Shown: positions 1 to 7,531 of the stretch, piece by piece
How positions within the stretch are numbered: position 1 is the first letter of the stretch
Layout: each line of letters begins with the position of its first letter
Origin: Dictyobacter formicarum
GTDB taxonomy: Bacteria > Chloroflexota > Ktedonobacteria > Ktedonobacterales > Ktedonobacteraceae
DNA: 64,000 bases
Reading direction: 5' to 3'
NCBI RefSeq assembly: GCF_016587435.1
Contig: NZ_BNJJ01000006.1
Coordinates: forward strand, 62,001-126,000
Translations under genes and position numbers: made by a program
The notes under the pieces: model-generated
What the model saw: the letters and a program-made list of their open reading frames with translations, nothing else
The model's database searches: none
Told to the model about the DNA's origin: nothing

Positions 1-1
1 C

Positions 2-433
2 ATACTGGAGACTTATATCACGCTCTGCCTGACATCCCTGGCCGGTTTGATGATTGGCCTGACGATCTCGGCGATCGCTCCAAACAATGATCGAGCCATC
101 AGCCTGGTACCAATTATCCTGCTGCCGCAGGTCATCTTTTCAGGAGCAATTATCCCGCTAAAAGACTGGGTCACACAAATCATAGCCACCATCTTTCCTA
201 CGCGCTGGGCCATGGCCGCGCTAGGATCATCAATCGGGTTGCACGCCGACACGACGGGTGGAGACAAACTCTTTGGAGATGACCCGACCTATCACAGTAC
301 CCTCTACTCAATTTATAGCCAGACCGATGCGCTCCATCGCCTGGTACTATCATGGGTTGGCCTGGGATTGATTACGATATTACTCACTATCGCGATCGGC
401 ATTTTCCTCAAACGGAAAGATGCTCGAACCTGA
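2..433 (+). CDS. ABC-2 type transporter permease, C-terminal part (5' end outside window)
   Basis: The reading frame is open from the window edge and ends in a TGA stop. The 143 visible residues contain two or more hydrophobic segments, a motif of the type ISAIAPNNDRA, the stretch PQVIFSGAIIPL and a final membrane segment followed by a short basic tail (FLKRKDART). This matches the end of the membrane domain of ABC-2/ABCG-like exporters, where the segment before the last helix has the FSG..IPL pattern. In Chloroflexota such domains are often fused behind an ATPase domain, but that part lies outside the window. The substrate is not readable from this fragment. Confidence 0.7.
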   Translation: MLETYITLCLTSLAGLMIGLTISAIAPNNDRAISLVPIILLPQVIFSGAIIPLKDWVTQIIATIFPTRWAMAALGSSIGLHADTTGGDKLFGDDPTYHSTLYSIYSQTDALHRLVLSWVGLGLITILLTIAIGIFLKRKDART

Positions 434-573
434 CGCTGATCGGCCCGCCAGCGCGCTTCAGTCCATCGTGCCGCGAGCCACAAAAAGCTTATGGCTCAGC
501 TTCCTAAGCCGGTTAGATAGGAGCAATAGCTAGACATCGATGCCGATCTCTGTTAAGATGCACAATATGGAAT

Positions 574-609
574 TAGATAATGTGGATAATGCGTTATTCA
601 CATTATCTA
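574..609. promoter_or_regulatory. 36-nt palindrome between two genes (operator or terminator)
   Basis: Eleven bases (TAGATAATGTG, 574-584) are exactly repeated in inverse at 599-609, and the inner bases can pair again (ATAA/TTAT around TGCG). It lies 140 bp after the permease stop and 110 bp before the next start. A direct repeat GGTATTTCAC (669-678 and 685-694) lies further downstream. The remaining bases of this 285-bp gap show nothing recognisable. Whether the palindrome is a protein site or an RNA hairpin cannot be decided from sequence. Confidence 0.45.
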
Positions 610-718
610 TTAATTTTTACCTATAAATTGACCAAACGCTATCATTCGCTTTTGCTCACATGGGCGATGGTATTTCACTAAAACGGTATTTCACCGAGAC
701 GAAAGGATCGATCATTTC

Positions 719-1603
719 ATGAATGTACCTCCTCAGCCTCCATTGGGAGAGGAACCAGAAAAAGTGTCAGAACTCCAGTCTGCCAGGAAAACACCTGATC
801 AACCAACGCCCACATCTGAAACAGTTTCACACGGGGATGTGGCAGAGCAACCTGTCTCAGAAGAAGAGACAGCTTCACATGAGAATGTAACAGAACAGCC
901 TGTCACATCTTCCGAGGCTGCTGCGCATGAGGATGTGGCAGAACAGCCAACTATCGATGCCAGCGCCGATGATGAGGTGACTCCACAGCCAGTGGCATTT
1001 TCTGAGTCGCCAGCCGCTGTCGAGGAATCCACTGAAGACACAATTATAGCCAACGAGGCTACAGAAGATGAAGGCGAGGATCTAGAGGAAGACGATGCGG
1101 CCGCTCAACCAGCGCACTCAGGCGTCTTTGTGAAAAAGAGTGTGCTGGTTGGTGCGATCAGCGCGGTAGTGTTGGTAGCCCTGCTGATGGCGCTGCTGTT
1201 TTTTGTCAATCGCCCCAAAGATCCACCCACCGATTGGATCTCAAGTTTGACACCACCAGCCGGCTCGGGCAGCGCCAGCAAAATACTGTACTACCTGCAC
1301 TGGACCAACGAGAATGGTGAATTGAAGGGTCAGCTACAATTGTCGGCCTTCGCCAATGGCGCGCCACAATCCCTGACAGCGCCGGCCAGTGGTCTCTATG
1401 ATCGCGATAACCATATCATCTATGTGGTAATTACGATTAATGGCCAGGCCAGCACACTGATGGGTAAAATCAACGACAACAACGACACCCTGACCTTAAA
1501 CCAGGTTGGGGCTCCGAGCCAGGCCAGCCAGCTGGTATTCCATACTAGTAGCGCAGATGATTATAAACAGGCCACTAAGAAGTTAGTACCAGCCAAAAAG
1601 TAG
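719..1603 (+). CDS. Acidic repeat-bearing single-pass membrane protein of unknown function
   Basis: 294 residues. The first 135 residues are very rich in Glu, Ser, Thr and Pro. They contain three 16-residue repeats beginning at His38, His54 and His70 with the core H-x-[DN]-V-x-E-Q-P. A basic KK pair is followed by one clear membrane segment (about residues 142-164), then a Pro-rich linker and a domain of about 125 residues rich in Thr, Asn and Ser. The topology suggests a disordered cytoplasmic N-terminus and an exported C-terminal domain. No catalytic motif is visible and the family is not recognised. An AAAGGA lies 14 bases before the ATG, which is long for a ribosome site, so the start is probable rather than certain. 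Confidence 0.65.
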   Translation: MNVPPQPPLGEEPEKVSELQSARKTPDQPTPTSETVSHGDVAEQPVSEEETASHENVTEQPVTSSEAAAHEDVAEQPTIDASADDEVTPQPVAFSESPAAVEESTEDTIIANEATEDEGEDLEEDDAAAQPAHSGVFVKKSVLVGAISAVVLVALLMALLFFVNRPKDPPTDWISSLTPPAGSGSASKILYYLHWTNENGELKGQLQLSAFANGAPQSLTAPASGLYDRDNHIIYVVITINGQASTLMGKINDNNDTLTLNQVGAPSQASQLVFHTSSADDYKQATKKLVPAKK

Positions 1604-1653
1604 TGGCGGCGCGCACCATCTTATGCGCGCTCGCCATCGGATTTCTTTTTAAG

Positions 1654-1683
1654 AACCACTATCTTCTAGTTAAGATAGTGGTT
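1654..1683 (+). terminator. Hairpin downstream of the acidic membrane protein gene
   Basis: A perfect 12-bp stem (AACCACTATCTT against AAGATAGTGGTT) closes a 6-nt loop, 50 bases after the stop codon. There is no long T run after it, so termination would be weak or Rho-assisted. Confidence 0.5.
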
Positions 1684-1721
1684 GATTCCCCATATGTCGG
1701 GAAGCAGAGCACCCCTGGCTG

Positions 1722-1771
1722 GGGGACACAAGCGTCCCCAACCTTTTTTCATTGCTGCAGCAGCAATGAAA
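1722..1771 (+). terminator. Terminator-like hairpin with T run, plus adjacent palindrome
   Basis: GGGGAC (1722-1727) pairs with GTCCCC (1734-1739) and is followed by AACC and six T residues, the shape of a factor-independent terminator. The T run overlaps the left arm of a second perfect hairpin: 11-bp arms at 1747-1757 and 1761-1771 with a CAG loop. The 1604-2088 gap otherwise holds only the hairpin at 1654-1683 and the promoter at 1904-1967. Confidence 0.5.
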
Positions 1772-1903
1772 GGGCTTCATCATCTGGACCATAGGGACTA
1801 TTGAGCAGGAAGATATCGTTTCCTGATCATAGGATAGTCTCGCGCCCATGAACCCGCATCTCAAAGAAATCACAGAATACGGCTATACCTGTATAGCTAA
1901 TTT

Positions 1904-1967
1904 TGTGATTGCACTGAGAGATGCAGCTATCTCCTGTGACATGCTTGTGATGAATTGGTATTACAGT
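1904..1967 (+). promoter_or_regulatory. Stress-island promoter/operator, site A (upstream of usp at 2089)
   Basis: Half-sites TGTGA (1904), TGAGA (1915), TGTGA (1935) and TGTGA (1946) are followed 11 bases later by a -10-like TACAGT (1962-1967). Offsets between half-sites are 11, 20 and 11 bp. Six other sites in this window share the arrangement. A start point about 7 bases after the hexamer would give a leader of roughly 115 bases. Confidence 0.8.
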
Positions 1968-2088
1968 GTGAATAATGCAGATAGGGTAAAGAATTCTTCT
2001 GTTTTCTCCTGGCGATGAAGGCAGGACCCGTATCTCGTCTACGAAAAAAACGTTCACAATGTCATAAAGCTTGAGAAGGAGCTTCAAC

Positions 2089-3366
2089 ATGTTTACGCGC
2101 ATACTGGTTCCTCTTGATGGATCTCCAGCTACAGAGCACGCGCTTCCCATCGCGGCCCGGCTCGCCCGTACCGCTCAGGGATCATTAATACTCGTCCATG
2201 CCATCACGCTGGGTACCGATTTCAATGGAAAATCTACTCTGAAAAAGGATGCCTTACACGGCCTGATTGAAGCTGAAAAACAAAAAGCCCTCGACTATCT
2301 TACTAATATCGCCGCCATGCCACTGTTAAACGAGATTGATGTGGAGATTGAGATCTGCTGGGGCCAGGTCGCGCCGTCGCTGATTGAGCAGGTAAAGCAG
2401 CATAACTGCGACCTGATCCTCTTGAGTCGCAAACACCATACAGGACTGAAATATCTGCTGCCAGGAAGCGTGGCCGAGCGCGTAGCTATACATGCACCGG
2501 TGCCAGTTTTTCTGATACACGAACACGGGCCGCTGCCGGTCATTCCATACGTACCAGCAGGACAACCTATCTGCGTGCTGATGGGCATCGACGATCTCGC
2601 TCAGGCCAGTACTGTCGTAAAGAGTTCCTTATCCCTCGTAGCAGGACTGGCAGCCACAACTCAACCAATCATTCGCCTGGCACGAGTCATCTCACCATAC
2701 GCGGCAGAGCAACAGTCAGCTCCGCAGGGCAGCATGCTCGATCTTATGAACATCGTGAAAGAGCAGCAACTGAAACACGTGCACGAGTTTCAGGACATTG
2801 ATGAGGCATCGATGGAAGTCGTTGCCAGCGCCTGTATGAGCGAGTCAACGCTGGTTGAGACCGACTATGCACATGCGCTCCTTAAAGAGGCTGGCAGCTA
2901 CAACAGCAACGAGCACGAGCAGCATTTCCATCTGCTGGCCATCTCGTCGCGCTTTGGAAAGTATCAGCAAAGCTTACATCTGGAGAACCATATCGTGGAA
3001 CGGATCACCCACGAAACGCAGCTGCCCGTATTGGTTGTGCCACCAATAGCGGCGATGGAGATCCCCCTGCAATGGCGCAGGCTTCCCACCTTTAGGAATG
3101 AAACACGACACGTAGGTGCGCCCCTTGTGAGTGGAAGGCAAAAGCGCTCGCAAGGGGCGCACCTACGATTTGCTTTTTATGTGTTTTCTACGTTTAATCG
3201 GCACTCTGGGCAGCATCAGTCTTTGATTGGCCCACACCTGCACCGTAGAGGAAACAATTGGTCCAATGCCCATTGCCCAGGTCAGTACGGCCAGGAAAAC
3301 GTTCTTTACAGACCGGCATCGCATGCGGACAACGAGGATGGAAACGACATCCAGTTGGTGGCGTAA
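2089..3366 (+). CDS. Two-domain universal stress protein with a repeat-derived C-terminal extension
   Basis: The ATG at 2089 has AGAAGGAG eight bases upstream and opens with the family start MFTRILVPLDGS. Domain 1 (about residues 1-150) ends in HTGLKYLLPGSVAERV, which keeps the x9-GS part of the Usp nucleotide-binding motif but lacks the usual SHG. Domain 2 (about 160-325) has lost the motif altogether, so ATP binding there is doubtful. The normal end is expected near VLVVPPIA (residue about 326). The frame instead runs through a palindromic repeat (3111-3167) and on to residue 425, overlapping the convergent ABC ATPase gene by 173 bases. The extra 100 residues look like unselected sequence. 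Site A lies upstream. Confidence 0.85.
   Translation: MFTRILVPLDGSPATEHALPIAARLARTAQGSLILVHAITLGTDFNGKSTLKKDALHGLIEAEKQKALDYLTNIAAMPLLNEIDVEIEICWGQVAPSLIEQVKQHNCDLILLSRKHHTGLKYLLPGSVAERVAIHAPVPVFLIHEHGPLPVIPYVPAGQPICVLMGIDDLAQASTVVKSSLSLVAGLAATTQPIIRLARVISPYAAEQQSAPQGSMLDLMNIVKEQQLKHVHEFQDIDEASMEVVASACMSESTLVETDYAHALLKEAGSYNSNEHEQHFHLLAISSRFGKYQQSLHLENHIVERITHETQLPVLVVPPIAAMEIPLQWRRLPTFRNETRHVGAPLVSGRQKRSQGAHLRFAFYVFSTFNRHSGQHQSLIGPHLHRRGNNWSNAHCPGQYGQENVLYRPASHADNEDGNDIQLVA
3111..3167. repeat. Palindromic GTAGGTGCGCCCC repeat, copy R1
   Basis: Perfect 17-bp inverted arms (3111-3127 and 3151-3167) enclose 23 bases. The arms read CGTAGGTGCGCCCCTTG and its complement. The copy lies inside the 3' part of the usp reading frame and removes its normal end. 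Related copies lie at 16587-16730, 18826-18846, 25161-25309, 39687-39702 and, more distantly, 46545-46600. Confidence 0.85.
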
Positions 3367-4267
3367 TCAGACTCGGAATTTCACCCCGTGCAGTCAACTC
3401 CGTGCTCTGAGCGCCCGCATGGATACGATCGGGATCGGGAGCGGCCGAAAGCAATAGTTGTGTATACGGATGTTTGGGTTCTTGAATAATCTCATCACTG
3501 GGTCCGCCCTCGACTGTCTGCCCGGCATACATCACCAGCGTGTCCTCGGCAAAATAGCGCGCGCTAGCGATATCGTGCGTAATGAAAAGAAAGGCCAGGC
3601 CCTCCTCATCTTTGAGCCGTAACAAAAGATTGAGGATATCAAGGCGAATAGAAACATCCAGCATCGAAACCGGTTCATCCGCAAGCAGGACCTCTGGACG
3701 CACGGCAAGCGCACGAGCGATAGCCACACGCTGACGCTGGCCACCACTGAGTTGGTGAGGATATTTTTCGATAAACTGTTCAGCAGGACTGAGGCTGACG
3801 CGCCGTAGTAAGGCCAGCACCTGTTCGGTAATTTCACGCTCGGTGCGTGCATGATCAAAAATCTTCAACGGTCGAGCCAGGTGATAGCGAATATTATGGA
3901 CAGGATTGAGTGAGCTAAATGGATCCTGGAAGATCAACTGCACATGGCGGCGATATTTACGCAGGGCAGACGCGCTCTTCGACAGCTTGATTGGTTCACC
4001 TCGGAAACTAATGGCACCAGAGGTTGGATTATAAATGCGGGCAAGCATACGCGCAACCGTTGTTTTACCACTCCCACTTTCACCTACCAGAGCCGTCGCG
4101 CGTCCAGGTCGCAGAGCAACCGACGCATCTTCAACGGCATGAACAGCCAGCGAAGGGCCAAAGAACTTGCCCCGCACAGGAAACTCTTTGCGTAGATTGC
4201 TAGCCTCCAGCACAGGAGCGGGCAGTTCCAGGTTGGTCTGATCATCAGCATAGCGAGAAGTGCTCAT
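3194..4267 (-). CDS. Opp/Dpp-type ABC transporter ATPase, second ATPase subunit
   Basis: 357 residues. The P-loop reads GESGSGKT, the signature LSGGQRQR and the Walker B region VLLADEPVSMLD, followed by the switch histidine in FITHD. The C-terminal oligopeptide/dipeptide transporter extension is present with its cysteine-bearing motif GCRFHPRCPHAMPVC, a likely iron-sulfur or metal site. It forms the ATPase pair with the protein encoded at 4267-5403, whose stop overlaps this start as TAATG, so the two are translationally coupled. It is the last gene of a five-gene minus-strand operon. Its 3' end is overlapped by the convergent usp gene. The cargo is oligosaccharide or oligopeptide; see the LacI gene for the reason to prefer sugar. 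Confidence 0.92.
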   Translation of the reverse strand: MSTSRYADDQTNLELPAPVLEASNLRKEFPVRGKFFGPSLAVHAVEDASVALRPGRATALVGESGSGKTTVARMLARIYNPTSGAISFRGEPIKLSKSASALRKYRRHVQLIFQDPFSSLNPVHNIRYHLARPLKIFDHARTEREITEQVLALLRRVSLSPAEQFIEKYPHQLSGGQRQRVAIARALAVRPEVLLADEPVSMLDVSIRLDILNLLLRLKDEEGLAFLFITHDIASARYFAEDTLVMYAGQTVEGGPSDEIIQEPKHPYTQLLLSAAPDPDRIHAGAQSTELTARGEIPSLITPPTGCRFHPRCPHAMPVCKERFPGRTDLGNGHWTNCFLYGAGVGQSKTDAAQSAD

Positions 4268-5403
4268 TACACCAGACTCCTTTCAGCCAGCGCCTCATAG
4301 CCTTTCGCAAAGTCCTGCGCGCTGGGTATTGCACGTGAATATTTCGGATCGTAGAGATGACAGGCAACAAGCTGGTCCGCATTATCATTCGTGGCCGGAC
4401 GTAACTCAGGCACAACCGAATGACACGCATCAAAGACCATCGGACAGCGTTCTGCAAACGGACAGCCACCAGAATCCATGCGCAGATCGGGCGGTGAACC
4501 GGGGATACCAACCATTTTACGGCGTGGACCATGCAAGGTCGGAAAAGAATTGAGCAAACCATAACTGTAGGGATGACGAGGATGCTTGTACACATCCGCG
4601 CTGGTTGCCTTTTCGATCATCGTCCCAGCATACATGATAGCGAGCCGATCTGAGAGCTCAAGCAGCAAAGAGAGATCATGTGTAATGAAGATCAGCGCGG
4701 TATTAAACTCTTTACAGAGATTACTGATAAGTTCAAGAATTTCTCGCTGCACCACAACATCGAGTGCCGTCGTCGGCTCATCCATAATAATGACTTCAGG
4801 ATTGAGTGCCAGCGCAATCGCAATGACCGCTCGCTGACGCATACCACCGCTTAACTCATGAGGATAGCTACGGATACGGTCACGTGCGATACCAACAAGC
4901 TCAAGCAACTCTAACGCGCGCTTCCGGCATGCATCAGATCCCATATCAGGGCGATGGGCTTTAATAGCATCAATAATCTGTGTGCCAACCGTCATCACCG
5001 GATTCAGAGCATTCATCGCACTCTGAAAGACCACCGACAACTCATTCCAACGAAATTCACGAAGCTGCGATGGTGTCAGACTCAAGACGTCAATGACATC
5101 CTCCTGCGGACTATTCCTGCCCCGCCTGCTATCAACCATACTCCCTTTCCGTTCGGCATGCGGGCGTGGATAATAGAGGACTTCGCCCCCGGTAATCTCA
5201 GCAGGTGGACGCAACAGGCGTGCAATCGCAAACGCTAATGTTGATTTGCCACAGCCACTTTCCCCGGCCAATCCAAGGATCTCACCACGCTTCAACGTAA
5301 GGTTGACGTCACGTACAGCGTGCACAGTTCCATTGGCCGCATAGTAATCGACACAGACATTTCTGACATCAAGCAGAAGATCAGAGTTGATACGTTCAGC
5401 CAT
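4267..5403 (-). CDS. Opp/Dpp-type ABC transporter ATPase, first ATPase subunit
   Basis: 378 residues with P-loop GESGCGKST, signature LSGGMRQR, Walker B VIIMDEPTTALD and switch FITHD. The C-terminal family extension has GCPFAERCPMVFDAC. An insertion of about 25 charged residues (near residues 78-105) separates the P-loop half from the Q-loop and is longer than usual. The start overlaps the stop of the upstream permease gene as TAATG, and the downstream ATPase is joined the same way, so stoichiometric synthesis is likely. It energises uptake together with the permeases encoded at 5403-7414. Confidence 0.92.
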   Translation of the reverse strand: MAERINSDLLLDVRNVCVDYYAANGTVHAVRDVNLTLKRGEILGLAGESGCGKSTLAFAIARLLRPPAEITGGEVLYYPRPHAERKGSMVDSRRGRNSPQEDVIDVLSLTPSQLREFRWNELSVVFQSAMNALNPVMTVGTQIIDAIKAHRPDMGSDACRKRALELLELVGIARDRIRSYPHELSGGMRQRAVIAIALALNPEVIIMDEPTTALDVVVQREILELISNLCKEFNTALIFITHDLSLLLELSDRLAIMYAGTMIEKATSADVYKHPRHPYSYGLLNSFPTLHGPRRKMVGIPGSPPDLRMDSGGCPFAERCPMVFDACHSVVPELRPATNDNADQLVACHLYDPKYSRAIPSAQDFAKGYEALAERSLV

Positions 5404-6425
5404 TAAGCCACCACTTTCTTCGCTTTGCTGCCTTTCGGTTTTGCCTCTTTGCGTAAGCGTGGATTCGCAATTTCATCGACACCAAAATTGATCAATGAAA
5501 GCGCGGTACCGACCAGAGCAATACACAACGTTGGTGGAATAAACCACCAGTAAGCACCCTGCAGGATCGCATCATTATTATTGACCCAGTACAACATCGC
5601 CCCCCAACTCAAACTTGTCACGCTGCCCAATCCTAGAAATTGCAAACCTGCAGCAGCAAGAATGACATAGACCACCGTTCCGATAAAACCAGACATCACG
5701 ATAGCGATTTCATTGGGCAAAATCTCAGCAAAAATGATGTGCAAGGTCCCTTCGCCACTCGATTGCGCCGCCTGGACAAAATCGCGGCTGCGCATCGACA
5801 TCGTCTGCGCACGAATCACACGCGCATTCCACGACCAACTGGTTATTGTCAGCACAAACGCAACCGTTAAATCACCCTTTGGGAAAAACGCGGCCAGCAC
5901 AATAGCCAGTGGCAAACCAGGGATAACCAGAAAAACGTTGATAAAGATAGAAAGAATATCATCAACCGTTCCACCACAGTAACCTGCCACCAGGCCAACA
6001 GACGTTGAAAAGGCCGTAATCAATAAAGCGGTCAGAAATCCCCAGAATATGGACGAACGTGTACTGACAATCGTCTGGGTAAAAACATTCTGCCCCGTCT
6101 GTGTCGTACCAAACAAAAATTGCGCAGACGGCGGCGCCAGAGTCGGTCCAGCATTCAAGGTGTTTGGATCTTGATGGATAAAGAGTGGGCCAAAAATAGC
6201 CACCAGGATAAAGAAGACAAGGATCAGAACGCCAATGCCCACTTTCCGATTCAGCGTCACCATCCGCCAGAGATCACGCATGCGTCCACTCACCGCGGGT
6301 GGTGCACTCGTTCCCGGCAAACCCGAAGCAGCGGTCCCAACACTGACAACGCCACTGGTAGAGCCAACGTTCGTTAACCCGGTTTCTAGCTGGGAATTGT
6401 TGGCGTCAGGTCTCGTAGAACTCAT
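5403..6425 (-). CDS. Opp/Dpp-type ABC transporter permease, DppC-like
   Basis: 340 residues. A variable Ser/Gly-rich cytoplasmic N-terminus of about 55 residues precedes the first membrane segment (VGIGVLILVFFILVAIFGPLFI). The DppC-family sequence DPNTLNAGPTLAPPSAQFLFGTTQTGQNVFTQ follows, then about five further helices. The cytoplasmic EAA-type loop, which docks on the ATPase, is seen around RDFVQAAQSSGEGTLHIIFAEILPN. The basic tail is rich in Lys. It lies six bases downstream of the other permease gene and pairs with it in the membrane. Confidence 0.9.
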   Translation of the reverse strand: MSSTRPDANNSQLETGLTNVGSTSGVVSVGTAASGLPGTSAPPAVSGRMRDLWRMVTLNRKVGIGVLILVFFILVAIFGPLFIHQDPNTLNAGPTLAPPSAQFLFGTTQTGQNVFTQTIVSTRSSIFWGFLTALLITAFSTSVGLVAGYCGGTVDDILSIFINVFLVIPGLPLAIVLAAFFPKGDLTVAFVLTITSWSWNARVIRAQTMSMRSRDFVQAAQSSGEGTLHIIFAEILPNEIAIVMSGFIGTVVYVILAAAGLQFLGLGSVTSLSWGAMLYWVNNNDAILQGAYWWFIPPTLCIALVGTALSLINFGVDEIANPRLRKEAKPKGSKAKKVVA

Positions 6426-6430
6426 TGGTC

Positions 6431-7414
6431 TTACCCCCTTTCTTGGCGGACGCGTGGATCAAGCACAACATATGTCAGGTCAACCAGGAAATTGGCCAGC
6501 AACACCGCAACCGTAATCACCAGAAAAATACCTTGCATCAACGCGTAGTCCGAGTTCTGCACAGCCTGGAAGAGCGCGTACCCGATACCCGGATACGAAA
6601 AAATGATCTCCAGAAACAATTGGCCAGCCACAACTCCACCCAGGGCGATCGCAAAGCCTGTAATACTGGGCAAAATCGCATTGCGCGCTGCATAATTCAT
6701 CATGACACGCCGATTAACCAGTCCCTTGGCCTGCGCCATCAACACATAGTCCTCCGCCAGCGTGGTAATCATCGAATTGCGCATCCCAAGCATCCAACCG
6801 GCAATGCTAGCCACCACAAACGTGATCGCTGGTAGCACAGCATGCTGAATGACGCTGGCAATGAATTCAGGTGACCCATCAGGCGAAAGGAAACGATCAT
6901 ACCCACCATTCAAAGGGAACAGGTTGAGCGTAAAGCCAAAGATATACAGCATGATAAGCGCCATACAGAAGTATGGAATCGCGCTGATGAATGTCATCAA
7001 TGGTGGCAGTAAACTATCCAGGAATGAGTTTCGCCGCCAGGCAATAATAATGCCGAGCAACGTGCCCAGGCCAAAACTAATAATCAACGAAATAGTCACA
7101 AGTACCAATGTCCAGGGGAGCTCCTGTCCAATAGCTTCTGCCACAGGAGTGGGATAATACGTAATGGAGAGTCCCAGATTCCCATGAAGCAGACTATTCA
7201 GGTACTGTAAGTATTGCACCCATAACGGATCATTGGTTACGCCAAACTGTAGCTGAAGAGCATGTAACGCTTCAGGTCTGATACGACCTTGAAAACGGGC
7301 AATAAAGATCTGTGCTGGATCGCCCGGTGCCAGGCGCGGAATAAAGAAATTGAGGGTAATCGATCCCCACAACGCAATCAGATAAAAGCCGATGCGGCGT
7401 AACAGGTGACGCAT
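6431..7414 (-). CDS. Opp/Dpp-type ABC transporter permease, DppB-like
   Basis: 327 residues starting MRHLLRRIGFYLIALWGSITLNFFIPRLAPGDP, the typical DppB/OppB opening with an N-terminal helix and the PGDP motif. Five more helices follow. The EAA-type loop reads EDYVLMAQAKGLVNRRVMMNYAARNAILPS. An AAGGAG lies seven bases before the ATG. The gene follows the binding-protein gene after about 117 bases without an obvious terminator, so it probably belongs to the same transcript, with differing expression by processing or attenuation. Confidence 0.92.
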   Translation of the reverse strand: MRHLLRRIGFYLIALWGSITLNFFIPRLAPGDPAQIFIARFQGRIRPEALHALQLQFGVTNDPLWVQYLQYLNSLLHGNLGLSITYYPTPVAEAIGQELPWTLVLVTISLIISFGLGTLLGIIIAWRRNSFLDSLLPPLMTFISAIPYFCMALIMLYIFGFTLNLFPLNGGYDRFLSPDGSPEFIASVIQHAVLPAITFVVASIAGWMLGMRNSMITTLAEDYVLMAQAKGLVNRRVMMNYAARNAILPSITGFAIALGGVVAGQLFLEIIFSYPGIGYALFQAVQNSDYALMQGIFLVITVAVLLANFLVDLTYVVLDPRVRQERG

Positions 7415-7531
7415 CCATGAACTCCTTACTAGTAAACCAGAACAGCAAATTGAAGTTACAGTAGAGAGTCCCTATGAAAACAGTATGCATAGGAACTCTC
7501 ACTGCAAAAACTAGTACGCGATAAGGAGGAT

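Noticed and set aside
1827..2150. Minus-strand 107-residue frame antisense to the usp leader
   Set aside because: It covers promoter site A and the usp start, with no ribosome site or recognisable domain.
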